Shown: in pieces, positions 9,313 through 18,179 of the stretch
Position numbering within the stretch: position 1 is the first letter of the stretch
Layout: the number at the start of each line of letters is the position of its first letter
Source of the DNA: Alphaproteobacteria bacterium
GTDB lineage: Bacteria; Pseudomonadota; Alphaproteobacteria; UBA8366; Aestuariispiraceae
Reading direction: 5' to 3'
Assembly: GCA_033344895.1 (NCBI GenBank)
Contig: JAWPMN010000001.1
Coordinates: 1-64,000, forward strand
DNA: 64,000 nucleotides
Notes under the pieces: generated by a model
The model's input: only the letters and a program-made list of their open reading frames with translations
What the model was told of the DNA's origin: nothing
The model's database searches: none
Program-made: the position numbers and the translations under genes

Positions 9313-10944
9313 TCAGGACTCCACCGCCCGGCCCTTCAGCGGGAACAGGCCCCGCGGCCGTTTCTGGATGAACAGGATGATGAAGACCAGCACCAGAACC
9401 TTGGCCAGCACCGCACCGGAGAACGGCTCCAGGAACTTGTTCGCAATGCCGAGCGAGAACGCCCCTGCCAGAGCGCCCCACAGATTGCCGGCCCCACCGA
9501 AGACGACGACCATGAAGCTGTCGACGATGTAGCCCTGCCCCAGATTTGGGGAGACATTGTCGATCTGGCTGAGCGCGACCCCGGCGAGGCCCGCGACCCC
9601 GGCACCCAGGCCGAAGGTCAGCGCGTCGACCATGCCGCTGCGTACGCCCATATCCGATGCCATGGCCCGGTTCTGGGTAACTGCGCGCATCTGCAGACCT
9701 ATTGCGGTCTTCTTCAGCAACAGCAGCAACCCAGCAAAGACCGCCAGGGCGAAGACCAGAATCCAGAGCCTGTTATACGTGATGGTCAGATAACCGAGTT
9801 CGAACCCGCCCGTCATCCAGGAGGGGTTGCCGACCTCCTTGTTTGTCGGACCGAAGATCGACCGCACCGTCTGTTGCAACAGCAGGCTGATTCCCCAGGT
9901 CGCCAGCAGTGTTTCCAGTGGCCGACCATACAGAAAGCGCACCACGCCCCGCTCGATTGCGATCCCGACCGCGCCGACGATGACGAAGGCCAGCGGGGCC
10001 GCGATCAACAGCGAGTAGTCGAAGAGATGCGGCGCCGCATTCCGGATCCCGTCCTGCACCACGAATGTCGTATAGGCGCCCAGCATGACCAGTTCACCAT
10101 GCGCCATGTTGATCACGCCCATCACGCCGAAGGTGATCGCCAGCCCGATTGCCGCCAGCAGCAGGACGGAACCCAAAGAAAGCCCGTACCAGACATTCTG
10201 GCCCAGCGCCCAGAACTGCAGTTCCTTGTCGATGGCGGCTGCCGCCTTCCCGGCCGCCTCCGCAACCGTCGGGTCCGGATCGCCGGCCACGCCGGACAGA
10301 AGGGACATCATGCTGCGCCCGCCACGCGCCGTCAGCGCCTCGATGGCCGCCAGCCGGTCCGCCGACGGCGCATCGGTATCGTACAGGACGATGGCGGACC
10401 GCGCCGCGATCATCACGTCGCGAATATGGGCCATCTCCTCTGCCTCGATGGCGGCCTCCAGGGCGTCGAGCCCGGATGGATCGCGCTCCTTGAGCAGGGA
10501 CTGGGCGGCACTGAGCCTTTGTTTCGGATCGTCAGACCGCAACGTCAGGGACCCCAGAAGCGCGTCGATCTGGCCGCGCATGGAATTGTTGACGATGATC
10601 CGATCGAGCGCGGTCTTGGACAGGGTTTCCACCTCGTCCCCGGAAACCAGATCGTAGAGTGTGAAAGTGCCGCCCTTGCGCACCGCGCGAAAATAGGCCC
10701 CATCGGATTTGCGCCGGTAGAGGTCCCCTGCCCCCAATGTCTTCAGCAATGGCACGACCATCGGGTCGTCGATGGCGGCGATGGCAGAAACGGCCTTGGC
10801 CTTCTGCCTGAAGTTTCGGGTGTCGAGCTCTTCCAGCAGCGGGCTCAAACGCGGGTCCGTCTGGGCCCAGGCTGTGGCCGTGCCCCCCATGGTCAACCCG
10901 AGCCAAAGCCCGGCGAAAAGCATCAGTCGCAAGGCAGACGCCAT
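9313..10944 (-). CDS. urtB: Urea ABC transporter permease UrtB with N-terminal periplasmic domain
   Basis: A 543-residue protein. A signal-like segment (residues 1-24) and a helical HEAT-like extracytoplasmic domain of about 220 residues precede the LivH-type membrane domain of eight or so helices. The membrane part starts near ALGQNVWYGLSLGSVLLLAAIGLAI and contains MGVINMAHGELVMLGAYTT and the coupling loop AVTQNRAMASDMGVRSGMVD. The extended N terminus is usual for UrtB and separates it from LivH. The start at 10944 follows GGAGGAAGAC; a longer frame adds nine residues without support. A 15-bp perfect hairpin separates it from urtA. Confidence 0.92.
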   Translation of the reverse strand: MASALRLMLFAGLWLGLTMGGTATAWAQTDPRLSPLLEELDTRNFRQKAKAVSAIAAIDDPMVVPLLKTLGAGDLYRRKSDGAYFRAVRKGGTFTLYDLVSGDEVETLSKTALDRIIVNNSMRGQIDALLGSLTLRSDDPKQRLSAAQSLLKERDPSGLDALEAAIEAEEMAHIRDVMIAARSAIVLYDTDAPSADRLAAIEALTARGGRSMMSLLSGVAGDPDPTVAEAAGKAAAAIDKELQFWALGQNVWYGLSLGSVLLLAAIGLAITFGVMGVINMAHGELVMLGAYTTFVVQDGIRNAAPHLFDYSLLIAAPLAFVIVGAVGIAIERGVVRFLYGRPLETLLATWGISLLLQQTVRSIFGPTNKEVGNPSWMTGGFELGYLTITYNRLWILVFALAVFAGLLLLLKKTAIGLQMRAVTQNRAMASDMGVRSGMVDALTFGLGAGVAGLAGVALSQIDNVSPNLGQGYIVDSFMVVVFGGAGNLWGALAGAFSLGIANKFLEPFSGAVLAKVLVLVFIILFIQKRPRGLFPLKGRAVES

Positions 10945-11008
10945 GTCTTCCTCCGCCGCGCGTGGGCGCACCGTTACGATGTTGATCGGATGAGGTCGGT
11001 CGAAGGCA

Positions 11009-11041
11009 GCAGGGGCATGGGCAGGATGCCCATGCCCCTGC
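11009..11041 (-). other. Perfect 15-bp hairpin between urtA and urtB
   Basis: The inverted repeat GCAGGGGCATGGGCA / TGCCCATGCCCCTGC has a three-base loop. It begins about ten bases after the urtA stop. No T-run follows on the minus strand, so it is more likely a 3' stabiliser or leaky attenuator that sets a high binding-protein to permease ratio than a full terminator. Confidence 0.7.
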
Positions 11042-11050
11042 AGGAACGAT

Positions 11051-12343
11051 TTACTGGCCCTGCATGCCGCCGCAGGTGCCGGATGCGGTGTTGAAGTTGC
11101 CGCAGTTCATTGGCGCCCGCCAATCCGAGATCAGGTCCTTGGAATCCGGAAGGTAGTCGGACCAGGCATCGCCGACCACAAGCCCGGGCGTCTCGAAGAC
11201 CGTCGCGAACTGACCGTCGTCCTGAATCTCGCCGATCAGAACGGGCTTCGTGATGTGGTGGTTCGGCATCATTGCTGAGTAGCCGCCGGTCAGATTTGGA
11301 ACCGCGACGCCGACGATGGAATCGATCACCGCGTCCGGCGCCGTCGTACCGGCCTTCTCGACTGCCTTGACCCACATGTTGAAGCCGATGTAATGCGCTT
11401 CCATAGGATCGTTGGTCACGCGGTCTTCGTCGCCGATGAAGCTGTGCCAGGCCTCGATGAACTCTGCATTCTCCGGCGTATCGACCGACATGAAGTAGTT
11501 CCACGCGGCCAGATGTCCAACCAGCGGCCCGGTGTCGATCCCCGCTAGTTCCTCTTCGCCGACCGAGAAGGCGACGACAGGGATGTCGGAAGCCTCAATG
11601 CCCTGGTTCGCCAGTTCCTTGTAGAACGGCACGTTGGCGTCGCCGTTGATCGTGGAGACGACGGCGGTCTTCTTGCCGGCCGACCCGAAGGCCTTGATAT
11701 CGGCGACGATGGTCTGCCAATCGGAATGACCGAACGGCGTGTAGTTGATCATGATGTCTTCTTCGGCGACGCCACGGTCCTTCAGATAGGTCTCAAGGAT
11801 CTTGTTGGTCGTCCGCGGATAGACATAGTCCGTGCCGGCCAGAACCCAGCGCTCCACACCCTCGACCTCGGCCAGATAATCGACGGCTGGAATGGCCTGC
11901 TGGTTCGGGGCCGCGCCGGTATAGAACACGTTGCGCTGGCTCTCTTCCCCTTCGTACTGCACCGGGTAGAACAGCAGCGAGTTCAGTTCCTCGAAGACCG
12001 GCAGGACCGACTTGCGGCTGACCGACGTCCAGCAACCGAACACGACATCGACCTTTTCGACCTCGATCAGTTCGCGTGCCTTTTCCGCGAAGAGCGGCCA
12101 ATCGGAGGCCGGGTCCACGACCACCGCCTCAAGCTGCTTGCCGAGCACGCCGCCCTTCTTGTTCTGCTCTTCGATGAGCATCAGCATTGCGTCTTTCAGC
12201 GTGGTTTCCGAAATCGCCATCGTTCCCGAGAGCGAATGCAGAACCCCGACCTTGATCGTATCCTGGGCAATGGACGTCCCCATAACGCCCGCATACCCGG
12301 CGAGACCGGCAAGTGCGGCCCCCATGAGTTTCATTGATTTCAT
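11051..12343 (-). CDS. urtA: Urea ABC transporter substrate-binding protein UrtA
   Basis: A 430-residue periplasmic binding protein. The signal peptide is MKSMKLMGAALAGLAGYAGV and on to about residue 26 (SIAQ). The mature N terminus DTIKVGVLHSLSGTMAISE is diagnostic of UrtA/AmiC-like receptors. Further conserved parts are FGCWTSVSRKSVLPVFEE, LLFYPVQYEGEE and YTGAAPNQQ. It binds urea with high affinity and passes it to UrtBC. Start at 12343 follows AACAGGGGACAGCG; a longer open frame adds 23 residues upstream. First gene of the operon, behind a sigma-54 promoter, consistent with nitrogen-limitation control. No urease genes are in the window. Confidence 0.96.
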   Translation of the reverse strand: MKSMKLMGAALAGLAGYAGVMGTSIAQDTIKVGVLHSLSGTMAISETTLKDAMLMLIEEQNKKGGVLGKQLEAVVVDPASDWPLFAEKARELIEVEKVDVVFGCWTSVSRKSVLPVFEELNSLLFYPVQYEGEESQRNVFYTGAAPNQQAIPAVDYLAEVEGVERWVLAGTDYVYPRTTNKILETYLKDRGVAEEDIMINYTPFGHSDWQTIVADIKAFGSAGKKTAVVSTINGDANVPFYKELANQGIEASDIPVVAFSVGEEELAGIDTGPLVGHLAAWNYFMSVDTPENAEFIEAWHSFIGDEDRVTNDPMEAHYIGFNMWVKAVEKAGTTAPDAVIDSIVGVAVPNLTGGYSAMMPNHHITKPVLIGEIQDDGQFATVFETPGLVVGDAWSDYLPDSKDLISDWRAPMNCGNFNTASGTCGGMQGQ

Positions 12344-12418
12344 CGCTGTCCCCTGTTCGAAATGCGGCCCGTTTCGAGCCAATATTGCAACCGCGATACC
12401 GCAGCGCAGCATTTCTCC

Positions 12419-12433
12419 GCAAGTTCCATGCCA
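12419..12433 (-). promoter_or_regulatory. Sigma-54 (-24/-12) promoter for the urt operon
   Basis: The minus strand reads TGGCAT-GGAAC-TTGC, matching the RpoN consensus TGGCAC-N5-TTGC at all but one base. The invariant GG and GC are 12 bases apart. Transcription would start near 12407, giving a leader of about 64 bases before urtA. No clear NtrC half-site pair is visible upstream, but the upstream DNA is strongly AT-rich and could bend. Confidence 0.7.
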
Positions 12434-12439
12434 TCACCA

Positions 12440-12715
12440 GAATCTGTCGGAAAATCCTGTTTAACTATATGATTTATAATATTTTACCTGATACTCATTC
12501 TCTCGAACAACACGAGCTTTCCAACCTCACATTCACAAAAATGTCTAATATTTCACCATGATATTTCGCATATGCAGCAAATGGTCTATTTTTAGTCATT
12601 TCTTGAAGATTGATCTTTCCTTGCTGGATTCCGCTTGTCCATTCGTGGATAGATAGAAACAAACCTACATCCACATAAAAACGAGAACGTCCGATGTGAC
12701 GTCCCATGCGGGGAG
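12440..12715. other. AT-rich intergenic island upstream of the urt operon
   Basis: About 275 bases with markedly lower GC than the rest of the window, e.g. the run around 12461-12490. It lies between the divergent urtA and EamA genes. No convincing gene is in it: an 88-codon minus-strand frame (12495-12761) exists but lacks a ribosome site and family resemblance. It may be an enhancer and DNA-bending region for the sigma-54 promoter or a remnant of transferred DNA. Confidence 0.5.
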
Positions 12716-12721
12716 CCCCAA

Positions 12722-13663
12722 TTGCAGGCCGAGTTTCAAGCTTCTGCCGAGCATCAGGCAAATCAGTACCGGAACGGATTCGCGATGACCCTGCTCGGTG
12801 TCCTGCTGATCACGCCGGACGCCCTGATCGTGCGCCTGATCGATGCCGATGCCTGGACCATGGTGTTCTGGCGCGGCGTCCTGGTCCCGACGACGTTTCT
12901 TGGCTTTCTGACGTTACGCTACGGGCCATCCATGATCCGGGACAGTCTGAAGGTCGGCGGCCTGGCCGGCATCGGCGTTGCCTGCTGTTACACCGGCACG
13001 ACATTCGGCTTCATGGGCGCGCTGCACCATACCAGCACCGCAAACACCCTGGTGATCCTGGCTGCGTCCCCCTTCTTCGCGGCGCTGCTGTCCCGGCTGA
13101 TCCTGAAGGAGCGTACGCCGCCGCAGACCTGGGCTGCGATCGTTGTCGGCTTCATCGGTATATCGATCGTGATGTCGGAGGGCCTGAACGGCCACAGCGC
13201 CGGGGGGCACGGCAGTCAGCCGAGCCTGCAGGGCGATGCAATGGCGCTCTTCGCAGCGCTCATGCTGGCGTCCAGCTTCGTTCTGATCCGGCGCCGCAAA
13301 CAGGTGAACATGGTTCCGGCGACCGCGGTCGGGGGCTATCTTGCAGCCCTTCTGGCCCTGCCATTTGCCAGCCCTCTGGCCCTGGACCACAACCAGGCGG
13401 CCCTGATCGCCTTTCTCGGGCTCTTCCTGCTGCCGATCTGTTTCGGACTGATTGCCCTGGGGCCGCGCCGCCTTCCCGCGGCGGAGGTCAGCCTGCTGTT
13501 GCTCCTGGAAACCATTATCGGGCCGATCTGGGTCTGGGCTATCCTCGACGAAACGCCAGGGCTCTATGCCCTGATCGGCGGCGCGGTGGTTCTGGGATCC
13601 CTGTCGGCCCATGCGGTATGGCGGCTCAAAAGGCGGCCGGTCGCGCCACCAGACCCCGCTTAG
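12722..13663 (+). CDS. EamA/DMT-superfamily transporter
   Basis: A 313-residue inner-membrane protein with about ten hydrophobic helices made of two EamA repeats. The second repeat is seen in [20 protein letters not shown], a typical DMT end-helix motif with the conserved glutamate. The substrate (amino acid, nucleotide precursor or drug) cannot be told. The start is a TTG at 12722 with GGGGAG six bases upstream; the first ATG in frame is at 12785 and would begin inside the first helix region. Its stop overlaps the convergent glmM stop by four bases (TTAG). Confidence 0.8.
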   Translation: MQAEFQASAEHQANQYRNGFAMTLLGVLLITPDALIVRLIDADAWTMVFWRGVLVPTTFLGFLTLRYGPSMIRDSLKVGGLAGIGVACCYTGTTFGFMGALHHTSTANTLVILAASPFFAALLSRLILKERTPPQTWAAIVVGFIGISIVMSEGLNGHSAGGHGSQPSLQGDAMALFAALMLASSFVLIRRRKQVNMVPATAVGGYLAALLALPFASPLALDHNQAALIAFLGLFLLPICFGLIALGPRRLPAAEVSLLLLLETIIGPIWVWAILDETPGLYALIGGAVVLGSLSAHAVWRLKRRPVAPPDPA

Positions 13664-14997
13664 GCGGCGGCCTCGATCGCAGCCGCAATCCGGGCAATCA
13701 CCTGGTCGATCAGGGCGGGATCGTCCGCCTCCGCCATCACCCGGATCACCGGCTCGGTACCGGAGGGTCGTATCACGAGCCGACCGTTTCCGTTGAGCGT
13801 GCTTTCCGCCTCTTCGATCGCACGCTTGACCGGTGCGGCGTCCAGCGGCTTTCCGCCGGAATACCGGACATTGTGCAGTTTCTGCGGGACCGGCGAGAAT
13901 ACCCGGCTGAGGGCACTCATCGGCTTGCCCTGGCGAGCCGCGACGGCCAATACCTGCAGCGCGGCAATCAGCCCGTCGCCGGTCGTGGCATAGTCGCTGA
14001 GGACGATGTGACCTGACTGCTCGCCCCCCAGATTGCAGGATTGCGCGCGCATCGCATCGACGACATAGCGATCCCCGACCTTGGTGCGTACGAGGCCGAT
14101 CTCCCGACCGGCAAGAAAGCGCTCGAACCCCAGATTGGACATCACCGTGGCAACGACATCGCCACGCAACAATCCGGAGGCATTCCAGGAATCCGCGATC
14201 AACGCCATCAGTTGATCGCCATCCACAACGCGGCCGTTTTCGTCACAGACGATTAGGCGATCCGCATCGCCGTCCAGCGCCAGACCGATATCCGCCCCAT
14301 GCGCCATCACGGATTCACACATTGCCGTCGGCGATGTCGCCCCACAGTGTGCATTGATGTTCTTGCCGTTCGGGCTCACGGCGATGGGAACAACCGTGGC
14401 CCCCAGTTCCCGCAACACGATCGGTGCAACCTTATAGGCCGCACCATGGGCGCAATCGACGACGATCTTGATGCCTTCCAGGCTCAGTTCTTCCGGAAAG
14501 GTCCGCTTCACGGCCTCGATATAACGTCCGGCCGCGTCGTCGATCCGGGTCGCACGGCCGATATCCTCCGGCGCGGCACGATCCTCCACGCCCTCGTCCA
14601 TCAGGCGTTCGATCTCGATCTCGGTTTCGTCGGACAATTTGTAGCCATCGGGCCCGAACAGCTTGATGCCGTTATCCCGGTAGGGGTTGTGCGAGGCGGA
14701 TATCATCACACCGACATCGGCGCGCATCGACCGGGTCAGCATCGCGACCGCCGGCGTCGGCAACGGCCCCAGCAGCATCACGTCCATACCCATGGCGCTG
14801 AACCCTGCCGTCAGGGCATTTTCCAGCATATAGCCAGAAAGCCGCGTATCCTTGCCGATGACGACGCGATGGCGATGCCCCCCGCGCCGAAAATGCGCCC
14901 CCGCCGCCAGGGCAAGACGCAAAACCGTGTCGACCTCGATGGGTGCGCTGTTCGCCGTGCCGCGAATTCCATCTGTCCCGAAATACCGGCGAGACAT
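13660..14997 (-). CDS. glmM: Phosphoglucosamine mutase
   Basis: A 445-residue alpha-D-phosphohexomutase that interconverts glucosamine-6-phosphate and glucosamine-1-phosphate, feeding UDP-GlcNAc for peptidoglycan and LPS. The N terminus [11 protein letters not shown], the phosphoserine loop [14 protein letters not shown] with the catalytic Ser102, the Mg site DGDADR and the C-terminal phosphate-binding [17 protein letters not shown] are all intact. The start is MSRR at 14997 with GGAGTTTGGA ahead; four extra codons are possible. In many alphaproteobacteria glmM follows ftsH and folP; here ftsH is 6 kb away on the same strand, separated by accessory genes. Confidence 0.97.
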   Translation of the reverse strand: MSRRYFGTDGIRGTANSAPIEVDTVLRLALAAGAHFRRGGHRHRVVIGKDTRLSGYMLENALTAGFSAMGMDVMLLGPLPTPAVAMLTRSMRADVGVMISASHNPYRDNGIKLFGPDGYKLSDETEIEIERLMDEGVEDRAAPEDIGRATRIDDAAGRYIEAVKRTFPEELSLEGIKIVVDCAHGAAYKVAPIVLRELGATVVPIAVSPNGKNINAHCGATSPTAMCESVMAHGADIGLALDGDADRLIVCDENGRVVDGDQLMALIADSWNASGLLRGDVVATVMSNLGFERFLAGREIGLVRTKVGDRYVVDAMRAQSCNLGGEQSGHIVLSDYATTGDGLIAALQVLAVAARQGKPMSALSRVFSPVPQKLHNVRYSGGKPLDAAPVKRAIEEAESTLNGNGRLVIRPSGTEPVIRVMAEADDPALIDQVIARIAAAIEAAA

Positions 14998-15128
14998 TCC
15001 AAACTCCATACTGCAATGAGGTCCTATCTATGCGGCGAAGTCCCGGCAGAAGCAAGGTTTGAACGCTTGCTCCACAGGGTGTAAGCGGGCCATTCTTCGC
15101 GGCAGGCGGAGTTGTATCGGGGGCCAGC

Positions 15129-16115
15129 ATGACCAATGAAGATGACGGGACGACGGGTGTGCCGGTCCTGTCGGTCGTCATTCCAATGTATAACGAGGAA
15201 GATGGACTGTCCGTCCTTCTGGACCGCCTATGCCCTGTTCTGGATGCATTGGGAGAGTCATACGAAATCGTCTGCATCGACGACGGCAGCCGGGACGGCA
15301 CCTTGGCGGCACTCAAAGCCGCGCAGGAGCGGGTACCTCAGATTGTTGCCGTGGAACTGTCCCGCAACTTCGGAAAGGAATCGGCCCTCAGCGCCGGTCT
15401 TGATCTTGCGCGGGGACAGGCCGTGATCCCATTCGACGCCGACCTGCAGGACCCGCCCGACCTTATCCCTGCCCTCGTCGCGAAGTGGCGCGAGGGGTTC
15501 GATGTCGTCCTGGCCCGGCGCGAAAACCGAAAGGCGGAGGGACACCTGAAACGGTTTACGGCCTGGGCGTTCTATCGCACACACAACGTCCTAGCCGAAC
15601 ATCCGATCCCGAACAATGTCGGCGATTTTCGCCTCATGGACCGCCGGGTCGTCGATGTCCTGAAGCAACTGCCGGAAAGGCGCCGCTTCATGAAGGGCCT
15701 TTTCGCCTGGGTCGGGTTCAAGACCGCCACCATCGACTTCGAACGGGCCGCCCGGGCCGCCGGCGACACGAAATGGAACTACTGGAAGCTATGGAACTTC
15801 GCACTTGAGGGGATTACCTCCTTCTCCAGCCTGCCGCTGCGCTTCTGGTCCTATGTCGGCGCGGCGGTGGCGGCGATCTCCTTTCTTTACGCCGCCTTCA
15901 TTGTTCTGTTCACCCTGTTCGCGGGCATAGACGTGCCGGGTTATGCCTCGCTGCTGGTGATTGTCCTGTTCCTCGGCGGACTCCAGCTACTGTCACTGGG
16001 CCTGTTGGGTGAGTATGTCGGCCGCATCTATGCCGAGGTCAAAGGAAGGCCGCTGTACGTTTTACGGCGGGTTCATCGCAGCGACGATGCGGAGAACAGG
16101 TCGTCAGATGCCTAG
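15129..16115 (+). CDS. Family 2 glycosyltransferase with two C-terminal membrane helices (GtrB/DPM1-like)
   Basis: A 328-residue enzyme. The GT-A fold starts with LSVVIPMYNEEDGLSVLLDR, has CIDDGSRDGTL, the FDADLQDPPDLIPAL metal/nucleotide motif and RRENRKAEGHLKR. Two membrane helices lie near residues 238-262 and 273-297. This is the GtrB/ArnC/dolichyl-phosphate mannose synthase-like class that loads a sugar onto undecaprenyl phosphate at the cytoplasmic face. The last eight bases overlap the next gene, which encodes a GT-C-like membrane protein, the expected partner that would use such a lipid-linked sugar. The sugar is unknown. Confidence 0.88.
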   Translation: MTNEDDGTTGVPVLSVVIPMYNEEDGLSVLLDRLCPVLDALGESYEIVCIDDGSRDGTLAALKAAQERVPQIVAVELSRNFGKESALSAGLDLARGQAVIPFDADLQDPPDLIPALVAKWREGFDVVLARRENRKAEGHLKRFTAWAFYRTHNVLAEHPIPNNVGDFRLMDRRVVDVLKQLPERRRFMKGLFAWVGFKTATIDFERAARAAGDTKWNYWKLWNFALEGITSFSSLPLRFWSYVGAAVAAISFLYAAFIVLFTLFAGIDVPGYASLLVIVLFLGGLQLLSLGLLGEYVGRIYAEVKGRPLYVLRRVHRSDDAENRSSDA

Positions 16116-17538
16116 TCTTCCCCGTTTAAGCGCGACTGCGTGGTTCTGGATTGCAATCGGCGGCATCATCGCCATACGGATCGTCGCGGTGGCGTTCTAT
16201 CCGGCGACCGGGTTTCCCGACCGGTTCGGCTATCTGGCCTACGCCGAGACGATCCTGACCGGGACCGAGTGGCTGCACCAAGCCTATGACGGGTCCCCGC
16301 TGCCGGGGACCGCGTTCCGGGCGCCCGGTTACCCCTTGATCCTGGCCGGGCTACAGATTCTGTTCGGCCAACAGGGTTTCGCGTTGGCCGTCCAAATTCT
16401 GCAATGCGCCGCGACCATTCTGGCTTGCCTGCCGCTGTTCGGTGCGGCGCATCGTCTGGTTGGACCAGCGGCGGCGGCCCTGACGGTGCTGGGGTTCGGA
16501 CTATCGGTGACCATAGCCTATGAAATGTCGATCCTGCCGGACGCATTCTTGATCGCCGCTTGGATCACACTTCTGTCCATCACGGCGATCCATTGGCTGG
16601 ACAGGCGCCCGATGAAGCCCGCGGCAGCCTTGCTGCTTGGCCTGTTAGCCATCTATGTGGTGATGGCGCGCGGCAACGGACTGCATCTTCTGTTGCTCAC
16701 ACTGCCAGTCGTCTTGTTGGCGACTTGCCAGCCCGGGCAAAGTCGCGATCTTCGAGCCGTGTCGCTGCTTCTTGTCTATCTGCCGGGCTTCCTAGCCTAT
16801 GGTGCCGTTAGCCTATGGAACGAATATCGGACCGGCGAGCGGTTCTTCACCACAGGCGGTCAGATCGCCATGGTGCAGCCGGTGATCCGCATGGCGGAGT
16901 TGGGGGCCTCCCCCTTTGTCGGCGACGATCTGTTACGCCGCACGATCCGCGAACACGCGCCTGATCTGAGCTATGAACAAATCTATGATGTCGATCGCGC
17001 CCTTTCCGCCGAACACGGACTGACCCCCAATCAAATCGCCAACGCCAACGTTCGGCTCTATCTGGACACCGTCATCGCCTTTCCCGCTGCCTTCGCAAGA
17101 ATGTGGATATCAAATTTCGACGACAAGTTCGCCATAGGTTTGGTGAACCCGGCTTTCGGTCTGCACGAGGCGCATCGATTGGTCCTCGGGGAAAGGGCCT
17201 TTCCAGGGTTTTCCGCCATTCTGAAACGCGGCGAAGGCAGCATCGCGGCCATTCCCTATGCGATCCTCTATGCTTTGGGCATGCTGGTTTCCATCGTGAT
17301 TTTTGCTGCCGCGGCCCTTGGTACCCCCATACGTTTGGCCCTGGCTTGGCGACAGGGCACGCTGGATCGGCGGGCGGTTCTGTCGGCGGCGCTATGGATC
17401 ACTTGCGCAGCGGTCATCGCCTATTACTGCGCGCTGTTTCTGGTCTTGCGTTACGTCATCATGTTAAGCCCCTTCCTGATCGCCATTGGCGTCTGGACCC
17501 TGACCCGCCCTGCAAAACAATCGGAGAGCGCCGCATGA
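16108..17538 (+). CDS. Polytopic membrane glycosyltransferase, GT-C (ArnT/PMT-like)
   Basis: A 476-residue protein with about ten to twelve predicted membrane helices. The first periplasmic loop contains the acidic/aromatic segment FPDRFGYLAYAETIL and, after it, FRAPGYPLILAGLQ, which resembles the RxPxYP region of ArnT and other GT39/GT-C enzymes that use polyprenyl-phosphate sugars. A large soluble loop spans about residues 225-365. The start ATG at 16108 overlaps the upstream glycosyltransferase by eight bases and its stop overlaps the next ATG (ATGA). Acceptor unknown: lipid A, a glycan or a protein are all possible. Codon use is slightly less GC-biased than neighbours, as is common for surface-glycan genes. 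Confidence 0.7.
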   Translation: MPSLPRLSATAWFWIAIGGIIAIRIVAVAFYPATGFPDRFGYLAYAETILTGTEWLHQAYDGSPLPGTAFRAPGYPLILAGLQILFGQQGFALAVQILQCAATILACLPLFGAAHRLVGPAAAALTVLGFGLSVTIAYEMSILPDAFLIAAWITLLSITAIHWLDRRPMKPAAALLLGLLAIYVVMARGNGLHLLLLTLPVVLLATCQPGQSRDLRAVSLLLVYLPGFLAYGAVSLWNEYRTGERFFTTGGQIAMVQPVIRMAELGASPFVGDDLLRRTIREHAPDLSYEQIYDVDRALSAEHGLTPNQIANANVRLYLDTVIAFPAAFARMWISNFDDKFAIGLVNPAFGLHEAHRLVLGERAFPGFSAILKRGEGSIAAIPYAILYALGMLVSIVIFAAAALGTPIRLALAWRQGTLDRRAVLSAALWITCAAVIAYYCALFLVLRYVIMLSPFLIAIGVWTLTRPAKQSESAA

Positions 17539-18179
17539 GCGCCGAACGCCGTCACGGACTTTGGCACCTGCTGTCCCGGGCCGGTGTGTATGACACGCTG
17601 CAGGCGGTTCTGGGGGCGGAGAAGTGGCGCCGCGCCCTGATCGAGGATCATGCCAAGCCCTTGGCTGGGGAACGCATTCTGGACCTCGGTTGCGGGACCG
17701 GTGCGCTGCGCCGCTACGTTCGGCAGGCGGACTACCTGGGCATTGACCGGAATCCGGACTACATCGCCGCAGCGTCGGAACGGTACCCACCCGCATCCGA
17801 TTGGATGGCGGCCGATGTCGCCGATCTGGCGGCAATCGAACCCGGCAGGTTCGACGTCGTCGTCGGCGCCGGGCTGCTGCATCATCTCGACGATACCGTC
17901 TCGCAGGAGATGATCAGGACGGCCGCTAGCCTGCTTAAGCCGGGCGGACGCCTGGCCATGCTGGACCCGGTCTTCATCGACGGTCAGCACCCCATCGCCC
18001 GCCGACTCGCCGAGTTGGATCGTGGATGCCATGTCCGGCGGCCGGATGAATACAGGGCTCTGCTGTCACCGGTCTTCCAATCGGTCGAAATCGTCATCCG
18101 CGATGACTTGCTGAACCTGCCATATAATCACGCGATCTCGATCGGCCGCAGGCCGAACCAAGGCGATCATGGAGCCTGA
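17535..18179 (+). CDS. Class I SAM-dependent methyltransferase
   Basis: A 214-residue Rossmann-fold methyltransferase. Motif I is RILDLGCGTGALRRY (residues 47-61), motif II LGIDRNPDYIAAASE, the post-motif VVVGAGLLHHLDD, and LLKPGGRLAMLDPVF. The form fits the UbiE/Methyltransf_11 group acting on small molecules or lipids. Its ATG overlaps the stop of the GT-C gene (ATGA), and its end overlaps the next methyltransferase by 11 bases. The tight overlaps suggest it acts on the same glycan or lipid product as its neighbours. Confidence 0.85.
   Translation: MSAERRHGLWHLLSRAGVYDTLQAVLGAEKWRRALIEDHAKPLAGERILDLGCGTGALRRYVRQADYLGIDRNPDYIAAASERYPPASDWMAADVADLAAIEPGRFDVVVGAGLLHHLDDTVSQEMIRTAASLLKPGGRLAMLDPVFIDGQHPIARRLAELDRGCHVRRPDEYRALLSPVFQSVEIVIRDDLLNLPYNHAISIGRRPNQGDHGA

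Noticed and set aside
12495-12761. 88-codon minus-strand frame in the AT-rich island
   Set aside because: It overlaps the EamA start, has no ribosome site and no recognisable family; low GC alone makes open frames less, not more, reliable here.
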